NCBI RefSeq assembly: GCF_051014445.1
Contig: NC_135144.1
Span: 2,976,001-3,040,000 of the forward strand
Direction of reading: 5' to 3'
DNA from: Colletes latitarsis
Lineage: Eukaryota; Arthropoda; Insecta; Hymenoptera; Colletidae
DNA length: 64,000 nucleotides
Made by a program: the position numbers and the translations under genes. Shown here piece by piece: positions 10,412 through 20,477 of this stretch (its first letter is position 1; each line of letters begins with the position of its first letter). A model generated the notes under the pieces. That model was not told the origin of the DNA. It saw nothing but the letters and a program-made list of their open reading frames with translations, and did no database searches.

Positions 10412-13400
10412 TCATCCGCCACGCCGAGGCGGCCGCCCGCGACGCCTCGCGACCGGGCGACGACCTCGGGCCACCGCACGAGCGCGAGCTTCATCGCGCC
10501 GCTGAAGCTCGCGCTCCCTCCCCGCGGCCTCCTTCTGCAACATTACGTTCTCGCAGAAGGAGGCCACGGCCCTCCACTTCTCCTCGCTGCCGAGCATGGC
10601 GCGCACCACGCCCGGCAGCGAGACATCCCGCCCGACGACGCCGACCAGGACACGGCGCTCCCCCTCCCACGCGGGGCATACCTCCAGGGTATGATCCGCC
10701 ATGTCCTGCTCAGCGTCGCAGTGGCAGCAACGCGCCGTCGGCTCCTTCCCTATCCGGCACAGGTATCTTCCGAAGCTGCCATGCCCGGAAAATACCTGTG
10801 CCATCCGGTAGGTGAGGCTGCCATGGCCTCTGTCCAGCCACACCTTCAGGAGTGGCCGAACCGCCCCGACAGTCCGGTGCCCCGCGGTAGACAGAGCCAG
10901 CCGCTCCTGCCACGCGAGCAACACGGACTGCCGGGCCTGGCGCTTCAAATCGCCCCAAGCAGGTTCCTGCTCGCCCGGGACCGCCCCCACCCCCGCGCGA
11001 CGGTCGACGCGGTCGCGGTACATCACCGCGTGCGACCGCGCGAGCAGGTCCATGGGCGGCATCCCCGCTAGAACCGTCGCCGCCTCATGTGACACGGTCC
11101 GATACCCGCGGACGACCCTGAGCGCCATGCGCCTCTGCACCCGACGCAGCATAGTCATGCTGCGCCGGGAGGCAGCCAGGTCGTCCGCCCAGACGGGGGC
11201 CCCGTATAGGGCCACCGACTGGACCATTGCCACATAGAGGCGACGAACTCGGCCCGCCGGGCCCCCCAGGTTGGGCAGGATCCGTCCCAGAGCCGCAACC
11301 ATCCTTTCCAACCGGGGGACCAGGCAGCGGAAATGCTCCTCGAAACGCCAGTGGCTATCGAGGATCAGCCCCAGATACCTGATCTGGGGCTTCACCTCGA
11401 TGTCAGCCCCACCCACCCGAATCAGAGGGGGTGGCGGATCCTGCCGAGGTGAATGAAACGCAATGACCTCGGTCTTATGGACCGCCACCGTCATCCCCAT
11501 CCCCCTGATCCGGTCGACGACGCGTTGCGACCCCTCCTCCGCGCGACGCATGGCCCTCCCCCAGTGCGCCCCGACGGCCAGCACCGGTGTGTCATCCGCA
11601 TAACACACCGTGCTGACGCCGTCGGGGAGGCCGGCCCGCAACACCGAGTCGTACGCGATGTTCCACAGGAGTGGCCCGAGGACCGACCCCTGCGGAACAC
11701 CGCAGTACACCTCCCTCCGCATATCACCATCCCGGCCCGGATACTCGATCCACCTGCCGCGGAGATAATCCCCGACGACCGCCCTGAGACAAGGGGGGAC
11801 CCGATGATATTCGAGACCCCTCCTTATCTCTTCCCAGGGGAGGGTGTTAAAGGCATTGGCAATATCCAAGGATATTGCCAATGCCACCCCTCCCCGGGAG
11901 ACGGCCGCCTCCGAGAGGGCCCTCACACGACCTATCGCGTCGATAGTCGATCGGCCCCCCCGGAAACCGAACTGGCAGTCGGCCAGACCGGGATCACCCC
12001 GCGACAGGTGCTCGACGAGGCGGGCAGCAATCACCCGCTCGAAGAGCTTGCCCACCTCGTCGAGGAGACAAATGGGCCGGTATGCGGAGGGAGACTCCGC
12101 GGGCCGACCCTCCTTCCGGAGGAGGACCATCCTCGCCACCTTCCAACTGGGGGGGAATCGCCCGTCCCTCAGGCAGCGGTCGAACAACCGCCTGAGGTTG
12201 GCCCCAAGGACGCCGTGGGTCAAGACCCAAACCCGGCCGGGCACACCATCCGGACCCGGGGCCGTGTTACGAACCCCGAGCCGTCTGATGGCCGCTGCCA
12301 GCTCCTCCTGCGTGACCCCCAGCTCGGCCGTCCACTCCACTGGGACAGCCGCCGCCGCCGGAGGACGCGGTCCCCTCTCCCCAATTGGGAAGAGTGTATT
12401 GACCACGTCCTCCAGCAGCCGGGGGTCAAGACCCTCGGTGACGGGGGGCGCCCACGGGCGGAGCTTATTCAGCACCACCTTATATGGGCGCCCCCATGGA
12501 TCGTCATCAAGGGTCTGGAGGAGCTCCTTCCATGCCTGGGTCTTGGCCCGTTTGATGGCGACCTGCAGAGCAACCCGCGCCACGCGGTATGCTCCATACA
12601 GGTCATCAGCTGCCCTCGCTCGCGCCACGCCGTCGCCTGTACGTTGACGACGGCGCGCGCGGGTGTACTGGCGTCGGGCGCGGACAGTCGCGACTCGCAA
12701 CTCCGCGATCGCGTCCGACCACCAGTACACCGCCCGGCGAGGAGAAGCCCGCCCGACCCGAGGCATCGCCGCGTCGCAAATACCCGCGACCAATGCTCCG
12801 AGCCGGGCGACCTCCTCCTCTATGCTCGGCAACTCGGCCGCTCCCTGCGGCCAAGTTGCAGCGAGGGCAGCTGCCATCAGGGCGTCCTTGTCCAGGCGCC
12901 GAAGCGCCCAGCGGCGTGGTGGGGCGCCACGCAGGCGGCCGTGTCGGGATGCACTCGCGGCGGCAGAGACCTCCATCCGGATGTACCGGTGATCGGAGAG
13001 TGTCTCTGCCCCCGCGACCACGTGCCAACCCGACACCATGCGCACGGCGTTGGGGGTCGCGAATCCAACATCCACGATGGACCCCCCATATCGCCGCACG
13101 CATGTGTGCTCCGTCCCCCGGTTCAATACCCGGAGGTCGAGCCCCGCCGCCCAATCGCCCAGGATCCCGCCGCGAACGGAGGTCCTGGGGGATCCCCAAG
13201 CCACCGACTTGGCATTAAAATCCCCCAGGACCAGCACCGGCCGGGCCGCGTAGCGCTGCACGCATGCCGCGACCTCGGCCAAGTACAGCTCGAACGCAGC
13301 GTGACCGCTACGGGGCGAAATGTAGCACCCCACCACAGCGACTCCCCCCCAGTCCACGGCGACGAATCCCCGACCGCGCTCCAACAAGGAGAACGGTGGG

Positions 13401-13594
13401 GACCCGTCGCCCCCTCCCCATACCGTCGCCACCAAGCCGTCCGCGTCGCCAACCCAATGAGGGTGATCAGGGACGCGGTACGGCTCGGCGGCGACCGCCA
13501 GGCCAACCCCCCACTCCGCGAGGACTTGGGACATCAAGTCCTGTGCCGCGCGGCAGTGGTTGAGGTTGGCCTGGAGGAGGAGGCGGGGCGGCAT
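10412..13594 (-). CDS. Element 1 ORF2: endonuclease-reverse transcriptase (1,060 aa)
   Basis: This is the polyprotein that nicks the target DNA and reverse transcribes the element RNA at the nick. The N-terminal APE-like endonuclease shows QANLNHCRAAQDL, AEPYR, GDFNA (124-128) and SDH (200-202, catalytic D and H). The reverse transcriptase follows, with WKVARMVLL near 483, FGFRGGRST near 541, SLDIANAFN near 573, GVPQGSVLGPLLW near 632 and the catalytic YADD at 665-668. A C-terminal zinc knuckle, C-x2-C-x8-H-x4-C, lies at 956-973. No RNase H domain was recognised. The frame is uninterrupted. The residue after YADDT is P, where element 3 and element 2 have L. The start ATG shares its A with the ORF1 stop (TAATG), so translation probably depends on reinitiation. 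Here the frameshift in ORF1 would break that coupling. Confidence 0.93.
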   Translation of the reverse strand: MPPRLLLQANLNHCRAAQDLMSQVLAEWGVGLAVAAEPYRVPDHPHWVGDADGLVATVWGGGDGSPPFSLLERGRGFVAVDWGGVAVVGCYISPRSGHAAFELYLAEVAACVQRYAARPVLVLGDFNAKSVAWGSPRTSVRGGILGDWAAGLDLRVLNRGTEHTCVRRYGGSIVDVGFATPNAVRMVSGWHVVAGAETLSDHRYIRMEVSAAASASRHGRLRGAPPRRWALRRLDKDALMAAALAATWPQGAAELPSIEEEVARLGALVAGICDAAMPRVGRASPRRAVYWWSDAIAELRVATVRARRQYTRARRRQRTGDGVARARAADDLYGAYRVARVALQVAIKRAKTQAWKELLQTLDDDPWGRPYKVVLNKLRPWAPPVTEGLDPRLLEDVVNTLFPIGERGPRPPAAAAVPVEWTAELGVTQEELAAAIRRLGVRNTAPGPDGVPGRVWVLTHGVLGANLRRLFDRCLRDGRFPPSWKVARMVLLRKEGRPAESPSAYRPICLLDEVGKLFERVIAARLVEHLSRGDPGLADCQFGFRGGRSTIDAIGRVRALSEAAVSRGGVALAISLDIANAFNTLPWEEIRRGLEYHRVPPCLRAVVGDYLRGRWIEYPGRDGDMRREVYCGVPQGSVLGPLLWNIAYDSVLRAGLPDGVSTVCYADDTPVLAVGAHWGRAMRRAEEGSQRVVDRIRGMGMTVAVHKTEVIAFHSPRQDPPPPLIRVGGADIEVKPQIRYLGLILDSHWRFEEHFRCLVPRLERMVAALGRILPNLGGPAGRVRRLYVAMVQSVALYGAPVWADDLAASRRSMTMLRRVQRRMALRVVRGYRTVSHEAATVLAGMPPMDLLARSHAVMYRDRVDRRAGVGAVPGEQEPAWGDLKRQARQSVLLAWQERLALSTAGHRTVGAVRPLLKVWLDRGHGSLTYRMAQVFSGHGSFGRYLCRIGKEPTARCCHCDAEQDMADHTLEVCPAWEGERRVLVGVVGRDVSLPGVVRAMLGSEEKWRAVASFCENVMLQKEAAGRERELQRRDEARARAVARGRRPVARRRGRPPRRGG

Positions 13595-15467
13595 TAATTA
13601 ATGGCCGCGCCAGCCTCCTCCCGGCCGTCCGTCCCCGTAGCACCGTCCACCTCCATGGAGGATGATGCCACCGCCCTCGGCACCGGAGCCGGTGCAGCCC
13701 GCCTCTTCCTCTCCTTCCGGGAGGGGGGGAGCACTTCTTGCTCCCCACCCTGTGATCGGCTGGCCTCCCCATGTCCGCACACAGCGGGCAGTGGGGGGCC
13801 GCCGAGCACTGGCTCGCACGGTGCTCTTTGGCACCGCAGCGGTAACACTGACCGCTGCGGTCCACCGGCGAGGTGCACCACTGCCTCACGTGCCCCAATT
13901 CGAGGCAGCGGTGACACTGGAGCGGGCGCGGCGCGAGGATTTCCACTCGCGCCGAAACCCACCCCACCAACACCCTCCCGGATTCCGCCACCTTACGGGC
14001 GGCGGAGAGGGGGCACCGGGCCCACACCGACCCGAGGCCGGAGGGCGACCTGCGGATCTCTCCGATCCGCAGGTCCTCCACAGGACAGTCCCCCGCCCTC
14101 GCAAGGGCACGGGACACATCCTGTGCGCTGACCGAGTCGTCCAGCCCACAAACGCGCATCTGCGTGCGCTTCGTGGGCCGGGCGACCCGGACACCTCGCT
14201 CGCCCAGCTGCTCCCGGAGCCTCTGGGCGAGACGATCCGCCTTCGCGCCGCCTTCTGCACCGGGGATCTCCAGCAAGAGACCCCCGGTCACGGCCCTCTT
14301 CGCCCTCACGGAGGCGATGCCCAGCTCTTCCAGGGAGATATTCTCCCTGGCGAGCCGCATCGCCTCCGCGAGGGTCAGGTCGCCCCCCTGCGCAACGGTC
14401 AGCGTCACCGCTGCCGTTTTTGGGGGACGACCTGGTCGTGCCTTCCCGACCTTCGCGGCCTTTACCTTGGCCGCCGGCGCCGGAGGCGGAGGCCGCGGTT
14501 GCGAGGCCTTCCTCGCCGCCCGCTTCGCCTTCCGCCCCACCACCTCACTCCACGCCACCCCCCCTTGGGAGGGTGCCGTGGAGGACGCGACAACCGCGAC
14601 CACGGGTACACCACCCCCCTTGGGGGTCGCGACCCGGGGCCCTGGTGCCGCTACGCTGGGCGGAGCCTTCACTCCGCCCTTCTTTGCCTTCCACGACTGT
14701 ACCGGAACAGGTCGGGGAGGCACCGCCTTCCTGCTGACCGCTCTTCCGGCGAGGAGCTCCTCCCGGAAGGCGGCCAGCTTGCCATCAATCATGTCCCCAA
14801 TCCTCCTCAGAAGATCGTCTTCTGAGGAGGACGGGGACTTCTTCACGGGCGGAGTGCGGGTGGAGGGGCCCGCGGTGCCCCGCACCACTGCCGCCGCACT
14901 CCGCTTATTTACCTCCGCCGAGGGACGCGGCGGTGGAGGAGGAGGGAGGATGGGAGGGAGGGCCGCGCTGTTCCACAGCGCCTCTGCCCTCCTCCTCCCC
15001 TGTCGCTCCTCCTCCAACAGGAGCTGCAGACGGGCGTTCCGCCCTCTGAGCTCCCGCGCCGCCTCCCTCATTTCCTCCGCCGCGGCTTTCAGGGCCTCCG
15101 CGCCACCGCTTTTCTGCCCCTTAAAGGCGCAGGCAGCGGCGACTTTCTCCACCCGCCTCAGGGACGAGGAGATCCTCTCCGATATCTCCTCGGTCACCTC
15201 GTCCCTGAGGCAACTCAGCCTCACCGACGGGCTCACCGCCCCGCCCACCTCGACGACGGCCTGCCCCGCCCTCTTCCTCTTAGAGCCTATGCGGCTCCTG
15301 GTGGAGAAGGACGAGACTGACGCAGTCTCGTCGTCCTCCTCCACCTTCCACGAAGCCGGGCCAGGCGCTGGAGGCGGCGCGAGCGCCGTCACTCCAGTCC
15401 CAACACCGCCTTCGTCCTCCCCCTCTGACTTACCCCGTCCCATCCCCGTTTTAATATTGAACTCCAT
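13594..15467 (-). pseudogene. Element 1 ORF1 (gag-like), frameshifted near the C-terminus
   Basis: This is the RNA-binding gag-like protein of the element, about 624 residues if the frame were whole. It opens with MEFNIKTGMG, then a charged coiled-coil stretch (about 85-165), Pro/Ala/Lys-rich linkers, an RRM-like region, and three zinc knuckles (CHRC, CYRC, CPLC series) just before the damage. After KKC a C-tract has 7 C (near 13731-13737) where element 3 has 8. The frame therefore shifts and the open frame reads on to 13467, inside ORF2. The original frame, ending EEAGAAIN, is still visible downstream and stops at 13594-13596. All three knuckles survive; only about the last 45 residues change. 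The start aligns with the ATG of element 3 at 29030. Confidence 0.85.
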
Positions 15468-15852
15468 AATATTCCCACGAGCCGGTCGGAAGAAAAGGTC
15501 CGCCCGGGCAGAGCCGCCTTACCCGGGTAAGCCTATATACTCCGGGGGTTCGGCAGGTTCCCCGGAGGTGGTCGCTTGGGATTGGGCCTTCTCCCCCAAC
15601 CATGCATCCCATCGCCGCGCACCATAGCTTAGGATTGGAGGGCGATTTTATAGAGTCGCCATACTCGTGGCCCAGGCGGTTAAGCCAAGACCCCCGTTCC
15701 TCCTGCCGTCACGTACCATTCACAAAACCAATAGGGAATTGTGAATGGGTCGTTGTGACGACCAACAGGAGGCTTACGGTGTGTGTATGACTCGGGTACC
15801 CCGGGTTCGTTAAGCCCGTACTGCAGCTGAAAAGCTGGCAGCCCCTGAGGGA
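15468..15852 (-). promoter_or_regulatory. Element 1 5' UTR with conserved stem-loops
   Basis: This 385-base leader begins TCCCTCAGGGG, as in the other two elements. At 15699-15772 an outer stem CCTCCTG/CAGGAGG encloses two hairpins: GGTCGT(CACA)ACGACC and CATTCACAA/TTGTGAATG. The same layout occurs in elements 2 and 3. R1-clade elements usually carry an internal promoter in this leader, so both promoter and RNA-structure roles are plausible but unproven. Confidence 0.7.
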
Positions 15853-15866
15853 TGGTACCACATTAC
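15853..15866. repeat. Target-site duplication, 5' side of element 1
   Basis: This second copy of TGGTACCACATTAC directly follows the element's 5' terminus and continues into normal satellite (tacgtgattc). Confidence 0.9.
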
Positions 15867-16812
15867 TACGTGATTCAAACCCGAAAAAATCCCGGATCTG
15901 GCCAACAAGTATGCGAAGAATGCAAAATCATGAGCCAGATGGAGGCATAACCCAGACCTAATACAGACCTAACCGGTGTTATCCACTAAAATATTGATGG
16001 AGCCAGGTTTAATTGACTGTTTCAGTGTGGAACCACATTACCACGTGATTTAAACCAGACAAAACCCAGGATCTGGCCAACAAGTGTGAGGAGAAGGCGA
16101 TAGTATAAGCCAGTTACGGACACATCCCAAATCTAACCCGGACCTAACAGGTGTCATCCTCTAAATTATTGATCGAAACCTAGGTTAATTGACTGTTTCT
16201 GTGTGGTACCACATTACTACGTAATTAAGACCAGAAGAAAACCAGGATCTGGCCAACAAGTATGCGAAAAAGGCAAAATCATGAACCAGTTGCGGGCATA
16301 ACCCAGACCTAACCGGTGTTATCCTCTAAAATACTGACCGAATCCAGGTTTATTGACTGTTTCAGTATGGTGCCACATTACTACGTGATTCAATCCAGAA
16401 AAAACCCAGCATCTGGCCAAGTAGTATGCGAAGAAGGCAAAATCATGAGCCAGATGCGGGCATAACCCAGACCTAACCGAGACCAAACCGGTGTTATCCC
16501 ATAAAATACTGACCGATTCCAGGTTTAATGGACTGTTGCTGTGTGGTACCACTGTACTACGTGATTAAAACCCGAAAAAACCCAGGATCTGGCCAACAAG
16601 CATGCGAAGAAGGCAAAATCATGAGCCAGATGCGGGCATTACCCAGACCTAACCCAGACCTAACCGGTGTTATCCTCTAAAATAGTGACCGAATCCAGGT
16701 TTAATTGACTGTTACTGTGTGGTACCACATTACTACGTGATTCAAACCCGAAAAAACCCAGGGTCTGGCCAACAAGTATGCGAAGAATGCAAAATCATGA
16801 GCCAGATGGAGG

Positions 16813-16826
16813 CATAACCCAGACCT
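16813..16826. repeat. Target-site duplication, 3' side of element 2
   Basis: CATAACCCAGACCT abuts the poly(T) and is repeated at 23858-23871. The duplicated site includes most of a CCCAGACCTAA telomere-type unit. The final T merges with the poly(T), so the edge is uncertain by one base. Confidence 0.85.
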
Positions 16827-16848
16827 TTTTTTTTTTTTTTTTTTTTTT

Positions 16849-17360
16849 AACGTGGTGAAATCCTCATGGACACCCCGGCTCCCTGGGGGGGAGGCCGGGG
16901 TAGTGCCGGACTCTTACCGGCTAAAACACCACGGTGACCGCCTGCGCCCTTTATCTGGGGAGAGTCACGGGAACCAAACTAGCGATACTACCGTGACTCT
17001 CCCCGTTGGTGCAACACCCTACTACGGGCCCTTCCCGGGGGAGGAGAAGCGATCCTCCTCCCCCAATGGGGGGCAAACTAAACTGATTGCCCCCCGGCGA
17101 CGCCGCGCGGTCACACGCGACGTCGCCCCCACTCGCGCCGTTGCTACTAGCCGCGACCGGGCCCCCACCCGATCGCGACCACGGCTGCGGGGCCGGCTAA
17201 CACTGCCGCCCCCGCTAGACGAGGCCCCTACCACGGGCCCCCGGTCCGGTGATAGGCTGGGTGCGAGGGGGAATGTGGGGATAAAGTCCTTCACCTCGCA
17301 CCACAAACACCATCACCGACCCCTTCGCGCTCCCCCTGCCACGGGGAGCGGTGGAGGGTC
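16849..17360 (-). promoter_or_regulatory. Element 2 3' UTR with conserved hairpins
   Basis: A perfect 14-bp stem (16957-16970 with 16991-17004) closes a 20-nt loop. The stem sequence is unrelated to that of elements 1 and 3, but position, stem length and loop length agree. On its tail side lies the shared GGTCACCGTGG block. A second stem, CCCCGGC/GCCGGGG (16873-16879 with 16894-16900), sits just before the poly(A), again matching the layout of the other family. Confidence 0.7.
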
Positions 17361-20300
17361 TTACGGTCGGCGTCGCCGCCTGCCCCCCACCTCCTCTCGC
17401 GCCCTTTCGGCGTCCTCCTTCGCGGCCATGACCTCTTCACAAAACAAGGCCATGGCCGCCCACGCCTCCTTACTGCCGACCATCGCACGAATGACGGCCG
17501 GCAGCGAGAGGTCCGCTCCAATCGCTCTAATAAGGACACCGCGCTGCGCTGCCCACGCCGGGCAAAACTGCAGCGTGTGCTGCGCGGTGTCCTCCCTTCC
17601 CCTGCAATGATGGCACGCAGCCGTCGCCTCCCGCCCTATCCGATGCAGGTACCGACCGAAGCAACCGTGTCCGGTCAGTACCTGTGTCAGGCGGTAGGTG
17701 GGCGTACCCCAGCTACGGCCCACCCAGGCATAAAACTCTGGGCGGACCGCCGCGGCGACGCGATCATCCCGCTGGTCTGGCTTGGATAACCAGACCAGCC
17801 ACCGACTATAGACGCGTCGCCGCGCCTGGCTTCGGGCCCTGGCGGCCTCCTCGCCGTGCGGGTCCACACCCCGCTGGCGAAGGTCGCAGAGGTTTTGATA
17901 GACCTCTGCGTCCATTTTCGCCAGCAGGTGAAACGGTGCGGAACCCGCCAGCAAGGTGGCGGCTGTGTAGGAGATCGTGCGATAACCCCGCACGACTCTG
18001 ATGGCGACCAACCTCTGTAACCGACGGAGTACAAATGCACCCCGCCGATTGGCCATCAGACCGCCGGCCCATATAGGCGCGCCATAAAGCGCCATGGACC
18101 GGACGACTCCCAAATACAGCCGCCGTGCCGCCATGTTGGGTCCCCCGAGATTGGGCATTATGCGACCTAACGCGGCCGCTGCCCTTTCAATACGGGGACC
18201 CAACCCTTCCAAATGATGCCCGAACCGCCAGTAGCTGTCGAGGGTGAGGCCCAGGTACTTCATCCGGCGCCCCACCCCGACTTGGGCTCCACCCACCCGT
18301 AGAGACGCCTGGCGCGGCACCCCTCGACCACTGACGTTACACAGCCAGATGGCCTCGGTCTTTTGGGGTGCCACGCGCAACCCCAGACGCTCTACCTCGG
18401 CGACGACTCGTGCCGTCCCTTCCTCCGCGAGGGCCACGGCCCTCCACCACGTATCCCCGCCGGCTATCACCAGGGTGTCGTCGGCATAACAAACCAACGA
18501 CACGCCGACGGGGAGGTCAGCCCGCAGCACCGCATCATACGCCAAGTTCCACAGGAGCGGCCCGAGGACCGACCCCTGTGGGACTCCGCGGTGCACCGCT
18601 CTCTGCTCCATCCCGTTCCGACCCGGATATTGGACTACCCTGCCCCGCAGATAGTCCCCGATCAGTCGACACAGATAGGCGGGCACCCGGTGGTACTGGA
18701 GTGCCCGACCTATCGCCCCCCAGGAGACGGTGTTAAAGGCGTTGGCTATGTCCAACGAGACTGCCAACGCCACACCCCCCCGGGAGATTGCCGATTCCGC
18801 CAGGGTCCGCACGGTCGCTATGGCGTCGACAGTGGAGCGGCCCCGGCGAAAGCCGAACTGTCGGTCGGCCAGATCAGGGCCGACGCGGGACAGATGCCCC
18901 TCGAGACGGGATACAATGACCCGCTCGAGGAGTTTCCCAGCCTCGTCCAACAGACAAATGGGTCGGAACGCGGATGGAGAATCCGCGGGCTTCCCTGACT
19001 TGTGGAGGAGGACCAACCTCGCCACCTTCCATATGGGGGGGAACTGACCGGTCTGGAGGCACGCGTCGAAGACGCGTATCAACCCGCCACCCAAAACGCC
19101 CACCGCTACTGCCCAGGCCTTGCCGGGTATGCCGTCCGGTCCTGGCGCCGTCTTCTTGGCAGCCATTCTCCGGACGGCCCTAGCTAGCTCCTCCTCGGAG
19201 ACCCCCAGTTCGTCGGACCACCAAGGCGGGTGATCCGGCTGTGGCTCGGGGGGATGCAGGAACGCCTCTCCCCCAGCGGGGAAGAGGGCACGCATAGATT
19301 CCCCGAGCAGCTGGGGGTCGAGGCTCTCTGTGATCGGGGGCGCCCATGATCGCATCTTCCCTACGACCATATGATAAGGGCGCCCCCATGGATTTGCATC
19401 CAGAGACCCGAGGAGCTCCATCCATGCCTGGGCTTTCGCGGTCGCGATGGCCCGGCGGAGGGTTCTTCGCGCTAGGGAAAATTCCCCGCGCAACCCCACC
19501 ACCTCTGCCTCCGTCGCCCCGCGCCGTCTCCTGGCGCGGGTGTACCGGCGTCGGGCGACAACGCACCGAGTGCGTAAATCCTCGATCTCGCCCGACCACC
19601 AGTACACGGACCCCCCTCGGCTCGGGGCGGTGGCCCGGGGCATGACTGCGTCACACAACGACGTCATAGTCTCCCGGAACCAACGCGCCCCGGCAGATGG
19701 ATTGCCGAGGGTCCGGCGTGGCATCTCCTGCCATGCCACAACGGAGGCTGCCATCGCAAGGGCGTCCGGGTCCAGCCTCTTGGCGGACCAGCGTGGCGCC
19801 GGGTGTGCATCCCTGCCCGGTTGGCGGGGTCCATTTAAGCCGGGGGTCGCGGATACGGAAAACGTAATGTAGAGGTGGTCGCTTAACGTGGCCACCTCTT
19901 CCGCGACCCTCCAGTCGGACACACGGCGTGCTATGGCGGGGCTCCCCAACGATATGTCGACGATCGACTCGCCCCGCGCGTGCACGCACGTGCTCACGGC
20001 CCCTTGATTCAAAACTACGAGGCCGTGACCCGCCGCCCATTCGAGCATCGCGTCGCCCTTCACGGTCGTCCTGGGGCAGCCCCAGGCTGCAGCGTGGGCA
20101 TTAAAATCGCCCAGGACGAGTACCCCACTGGCGAGATGTGGGGAGATGCATCTCCCCACCTCGTCGAGGTACGCCTCAAATTCGCTGAGGCCCATAGCGG
20201 GCGACGCGTAACACCCGGCAACCACGAGTTCCCCCCACTTCACCGCCACAAAACCGTGGCCCCTCCCCACTACGGGGCACGGCAACGTGCCGCGCCCGTA

Positions 20301-20477
20301 CTGCCAGGTGATCGCCGAGACCCCGTTAAGGTCCCCCACCCAAGCGGGGTGTTTGGGGACACGGTAGGGCTCGGCGATCACGGCCATCCCGATGTTCCAC
20401 TGCCGGAGGGTTTGGAGCATGAGATCCTGAGCCCCCCGGCAGTGGTTCAAATTTACCTGGAGGAGGCGTTGAGACAT
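17361..20477 (-). CDS. Element 2 ORF2: endonuclease-reverse transcriptase (1,038 aa)
   Basis: This is the enzyme of the second family. The N-terminal APE-like endonuclease has QVNLNHCRGAQDL, AEPYR, GDFNAH (D at 124) and SDH (199-201). The reverse transcriptase has WKVARLVLLHKSGKP, FGFRRGRSTVDA, SLDIANAFN, GVPQGSVLGPLLW and YADD at 664-667. The C-terminal knuckle CHHC...H...C lies at 955-972 with spacing C-x2-C-x8-H-x4-C. No stop or frameshift is seen and all catalytic residues are present, so the enzyme could be active. The start ATG overlaps the ORF1 stop by one base (TAATG). Endonuclease differences from family 1 may explain the different insertion site in the satellite; that is inference. 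Confidence 0.94.
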   Translation of the reverse strand: MSQRLLQVNLNHCRGAQDLMLQTLRQWNIGMAVIAEPYRVPKHPAWVGDLNGVSAITWQYGRGTLPCPVVGRGHGFVAVKWGELVVAGCYASPAMGLSEFEAYLDEVGRCISPHLASGVLVLGDFNAHAAAWGCPRTTVKGDAMLEWAAGHGLVVLNQGAVSTCVHARGESIVDISLGSPAIARRVSDWRVAEEVATLSDHLYITFSVSATPGLNGPRQPGRDAHPAPRWSAKRLDPDALAMAASVVAWQEMPRRTLGNPSAGARWFRETMTSLCDAVMPRATAPSRGGSVYWWSGEIEDLRTRCVVARRRYTRARRRRGATEAEVVGLRGEFSLARRTLRRAIATAKAQAWMELLGSLDANPWGRPYHMVVGKMRSWAPPITESLDPQLLGESMRALFPAGGEAFLHPPEPQPDHPPWWSDELGVSEEELARAVRRMAAKKTAPGPDGIPGKAWAVAVGVLGGGLIRVFDACLQTGQFPPIWKVARLVLLHKSGKPADSPSAFRPICLLDEAGKLLERVIVSRLEGHLSRVGPDLADRQFGFRRGRSTVDAIATVRTLAESAISRGGVALAVSLDIANAFNTVSWGAIGRALQYHRVPAYLCRLIGDYLRGRVVQYPGRNGMEQRAVHRGVPQGSVLGPLLWNLAYDAVLRADLPVGVSLVCYADDTLVIAGGDTWWRAVALAEEGTARVVAEVERLGLRVAPQKTEAIWLCNVSGRGVPRQASLRVGGAQVGVGRRMKYLGLTLDSYWRFGHHLEGLGPRIERAAAALGRIMPNLGGPNMAARRLYLGVVRSMALYGAPIWAGGLMANRRGAFVLRRLQRLVAIRVVRGYRTISYTAATLLAGSAPFHLLAKMDAEVYQNLCDLRQRGVDPHGEEAARARSQARRRVYSRWLVWLSKPDQRDDRVAAAVRPEFYAWVGRSWGTPTYRLTQVLTGHGCFGRYLHRIGREATAACHHCRGREDTAQHTLQFCPAWAAQRGVLIRAIGADLSLPAVIRAMVGSKEAWAAMALFCEEVMAAKEDAERAREEVGGRRRRRP

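Larger units (their letters stand above)
10054..15852 (-). mobile_element. Element 1: full-length R1-clade non-LTR retrotransposon
   Basis: On the minus strand this element runs from the 5' terminus TCCCTCAGGGG (15852) to a poly(A) tail, seen as 32 T at 10054-10085. It has a 5' UTR, ORF1, ORF2 and 3' UTR, and no long terminal repeats. It is flanked by the 14-bp duplication TGGTACCACATTAC. It is very similar to element 3 throughout, so the two are recent copies of one family. It differs by a one-base deletion in ORF1 and a 190-bp gap in the 3' UTR. The element is strikingly GC-rich beside the AT-richer satellite. The endonuclease type, C-terminal CCHC and absence of a recognisable RNase H domain fit the R1 clade, which includes the silkworm telomere elements TRAS and SART; the SART-like reading is inference. 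Confidence 0.95.
15853..16826. repeat. Telomere-motif satellite between elements 1 and 2
   Basis: This block holds about six monomers of the same satellite, some carrying diverged boxes such as cccaaatctaacccggac. The segment from 15946 onward closely matches the DNA on the far side of element 2 (23858 onward), so element 2 split an already duplicated satellite block. Confidence 0.93.

Noticed and set aside
9821..10494. Open frames with runs of Lys or Phe across the poly(T) at 10054-10085
   Set aside because: They are artefacts of reading through the element's poly(A) tail. The same happens at 34605-34645.
11453..13597. 714-aa open frame on the plus strand opposite element 1 ORF2 (and 30904-33048 opposite element 3 ORF2)
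   Set aside because: It lies entirely antisense to a well-supported endonuclease-RT gene in GC-rich DNA, where antisense frames stay open by codon bias. The translation is Pro/Arg-rich and resembles no family I recognise.
14164..15627. 487-aa open frame opposite element 1 ORF1 (and a similar one, 29002-30336, opposite element 3)
   Set aside because: It is an antisense shadow of the gag-like gene with low-complexity Ser/Pro/Ala composition. The same frame appears in element 3 only because the sense strand is conserved.
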